In this document: piece after piece, positions 63,588-64,000 of the stretch | How positions within the stretch are numbered: position 1 is the stretch's first letter | How the letters are laid out: each line of letters opens with the position of its first letter | Source: Caldilineaceae bacterium | GTDB taxonomy: Bacteria > Chloroflexota > Anaerolineae > Caldilineales > Caldilineaceae | Direction of reading: 5' to 3' | DNA length: 64,000 nucleotides | Assembly (NCBI GenBank): GCA_019637695.1 | Contig: JAHBVG010000026.1 | Coordinates: 1 to 64,000 of the forward strand | The notes under the pieces: model-generated | The model's database searches: none | Told to the model about the DNA's origin: nothing | The model's input: the letters and a program-made list of their open reading frames with translations, nothing else | Position numbers and translations under genes: made by a program

Positions 63588-64000
63588 ATGCAAAACTACC
63601 CGCGTACGCCTGTCCAATCAACTCCCCCTACCCTCACCCAATCTCCCTTAGGGCGCTATATTCGCTGGCAGGTGCTGCTGGCGCTGGTTGGCATTTTTTT
63701 GTTGACGCTCCTGTTGGGCGTCACGGCCTACAGCGTCTCTACTGAACTCGCGCCCGACTACGGTGGGGTCTTTCGGGAAGGGGTGGCAGGCAACCCACAA
63801 TATATGAACCCGCTTCTCTGCCACATCCACGAAGTCGATCAGGATCTCTGCCGGCTGCTTTTTCGCGGGTTGACGCGGCTCAACCGCAACGGGCAAATTG
63901 TTCCTGATCTGGCCGAAGCGTGGACGATCACGCCCGATGGTCTGGCTTACACTTTTCGGCTGCGCGAGAATCAGTTCTGGCATGATGGCGCGCCGGTGAC
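63588..64000 (+). CDS. ABC transporter substrate-binding protein, family 5 (partial)
   Basis: The first 137 codons of a gene cut by the window edge. The translation begins [20 protein letters not shown], followed by a membrane segment ([20 protein letters not shown], about 28-47). Then [40 protein letters not shown] and [20 protein letters not shown], with FWHDGAPV, match the start of the oligopeptide/dipeptide-binding family SBP_bac_5. The N-terminal helix lacks a lipobox cysteine, so it may be an uncleaved anchor. The ATG at 63588 keeps the frame open to the end; there are 71 bases after secG. Confidence 0.85.
   Translation, partial: MQNYPRTPVQSTPPTLTQSPLGRYIRWQVLLALVGIFLLTLLLGVTAYSVSTELAPDYGGVFREGVAGNPQYMNPLLCHIHEVDQDLCRLLFRGLTRLNRNGQIVPDLAEAWTITPDGLAYTFRLRENQFWHDGAPV

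Overview
The window reads as a chromosomal segment of a member of the phylum Chloroflexota, most likely the Anaerolineae/Caldilineae side. Supporting signs are the FtsH, SecG and aspartate-pathway gene types, a plant/cyanobacterial-type lycopene cyclase, secreted proteins with Pro/Thr-rich linkers and SdrD_B/DUF11 modules, and many short intergenic hairpins built of heptamer repeats. This placement is inference from gene content; there is no rRNA or other marker in the window.

Region 1 (1-17.2 kb, all minus strand) is a surface-polysaccharide cluster. hddA, hddC and gmhB are three of the four enzymes of the GDP-D-glycero-alpha-D-manno-heptose route. With them are six glycosyltransferases, a flippase, two short-chain sugar epimerases/reductases, an RmlC-like epimerase and a C-methyltransferase of the branched-sugar type. 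Near its upstream end a GDP-fucose synthase survives only as a C-terminal stub next to a Uma2/DUF3782 gene pair. Region 2 (17.2-27.7 kb, minus strand) holds udk, a ResB-like membrane protein, an exonuclease-helicase of the DinG type, lycopene cyclase, and a small-molecule set (RraA-like, mandelate racemase-like, amidohydrolase, PIG-L deacetylase). Region 3 (27.9-34.7 kb, plus strand) has an error-prone-type DNA polymerase, a SIMPL-domain protein, an AraC/alkylguanine transferase fusion and a phytoene-desaturase-like oxidoreductase. ftsH and an unrecognised HAD-like protein follow on the minus strand.

Region 4 (38.5-47.5 kb, minus strand) is an aspartate-to-methionine block. A strong sigma-70-type promoter and a SAM-I riboswitch with a transcription terminator lead into metY, metX, a four-helix-bundle gene, metW, lysC, a higBA toxin-antitoxin pair with its own promoter, hom and asd. 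Region 5 (47.5-63 kb, minus strand) contains three related secreted proteins of 521, about 2,804 and about 1,568 residues. They share a C-terminal DUF11 plus Fn3-like block and end in a similar short LP-containing tail. secG and the start of a peptide ABC transporter binding protein close the window on the plus strand.

The most unusual structure is a family of at least twelve intergenic hairpins, each with arms of tandem 7- (sometimes 8-) base units (ATTGGGT, GGGGATT, AATGAGT or GTAGTGC types). At metX/metW the two arms are separated by a complete four-helix-bundle gene of the family known from 23S rRNA intervening sequences, giving a 594-base IVS-like unit lodged between two protein genes. 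The arms now encode the end of MetX and the beginning of MetW. I propose that the small hairpins are gene-less relatives of this larger unit.
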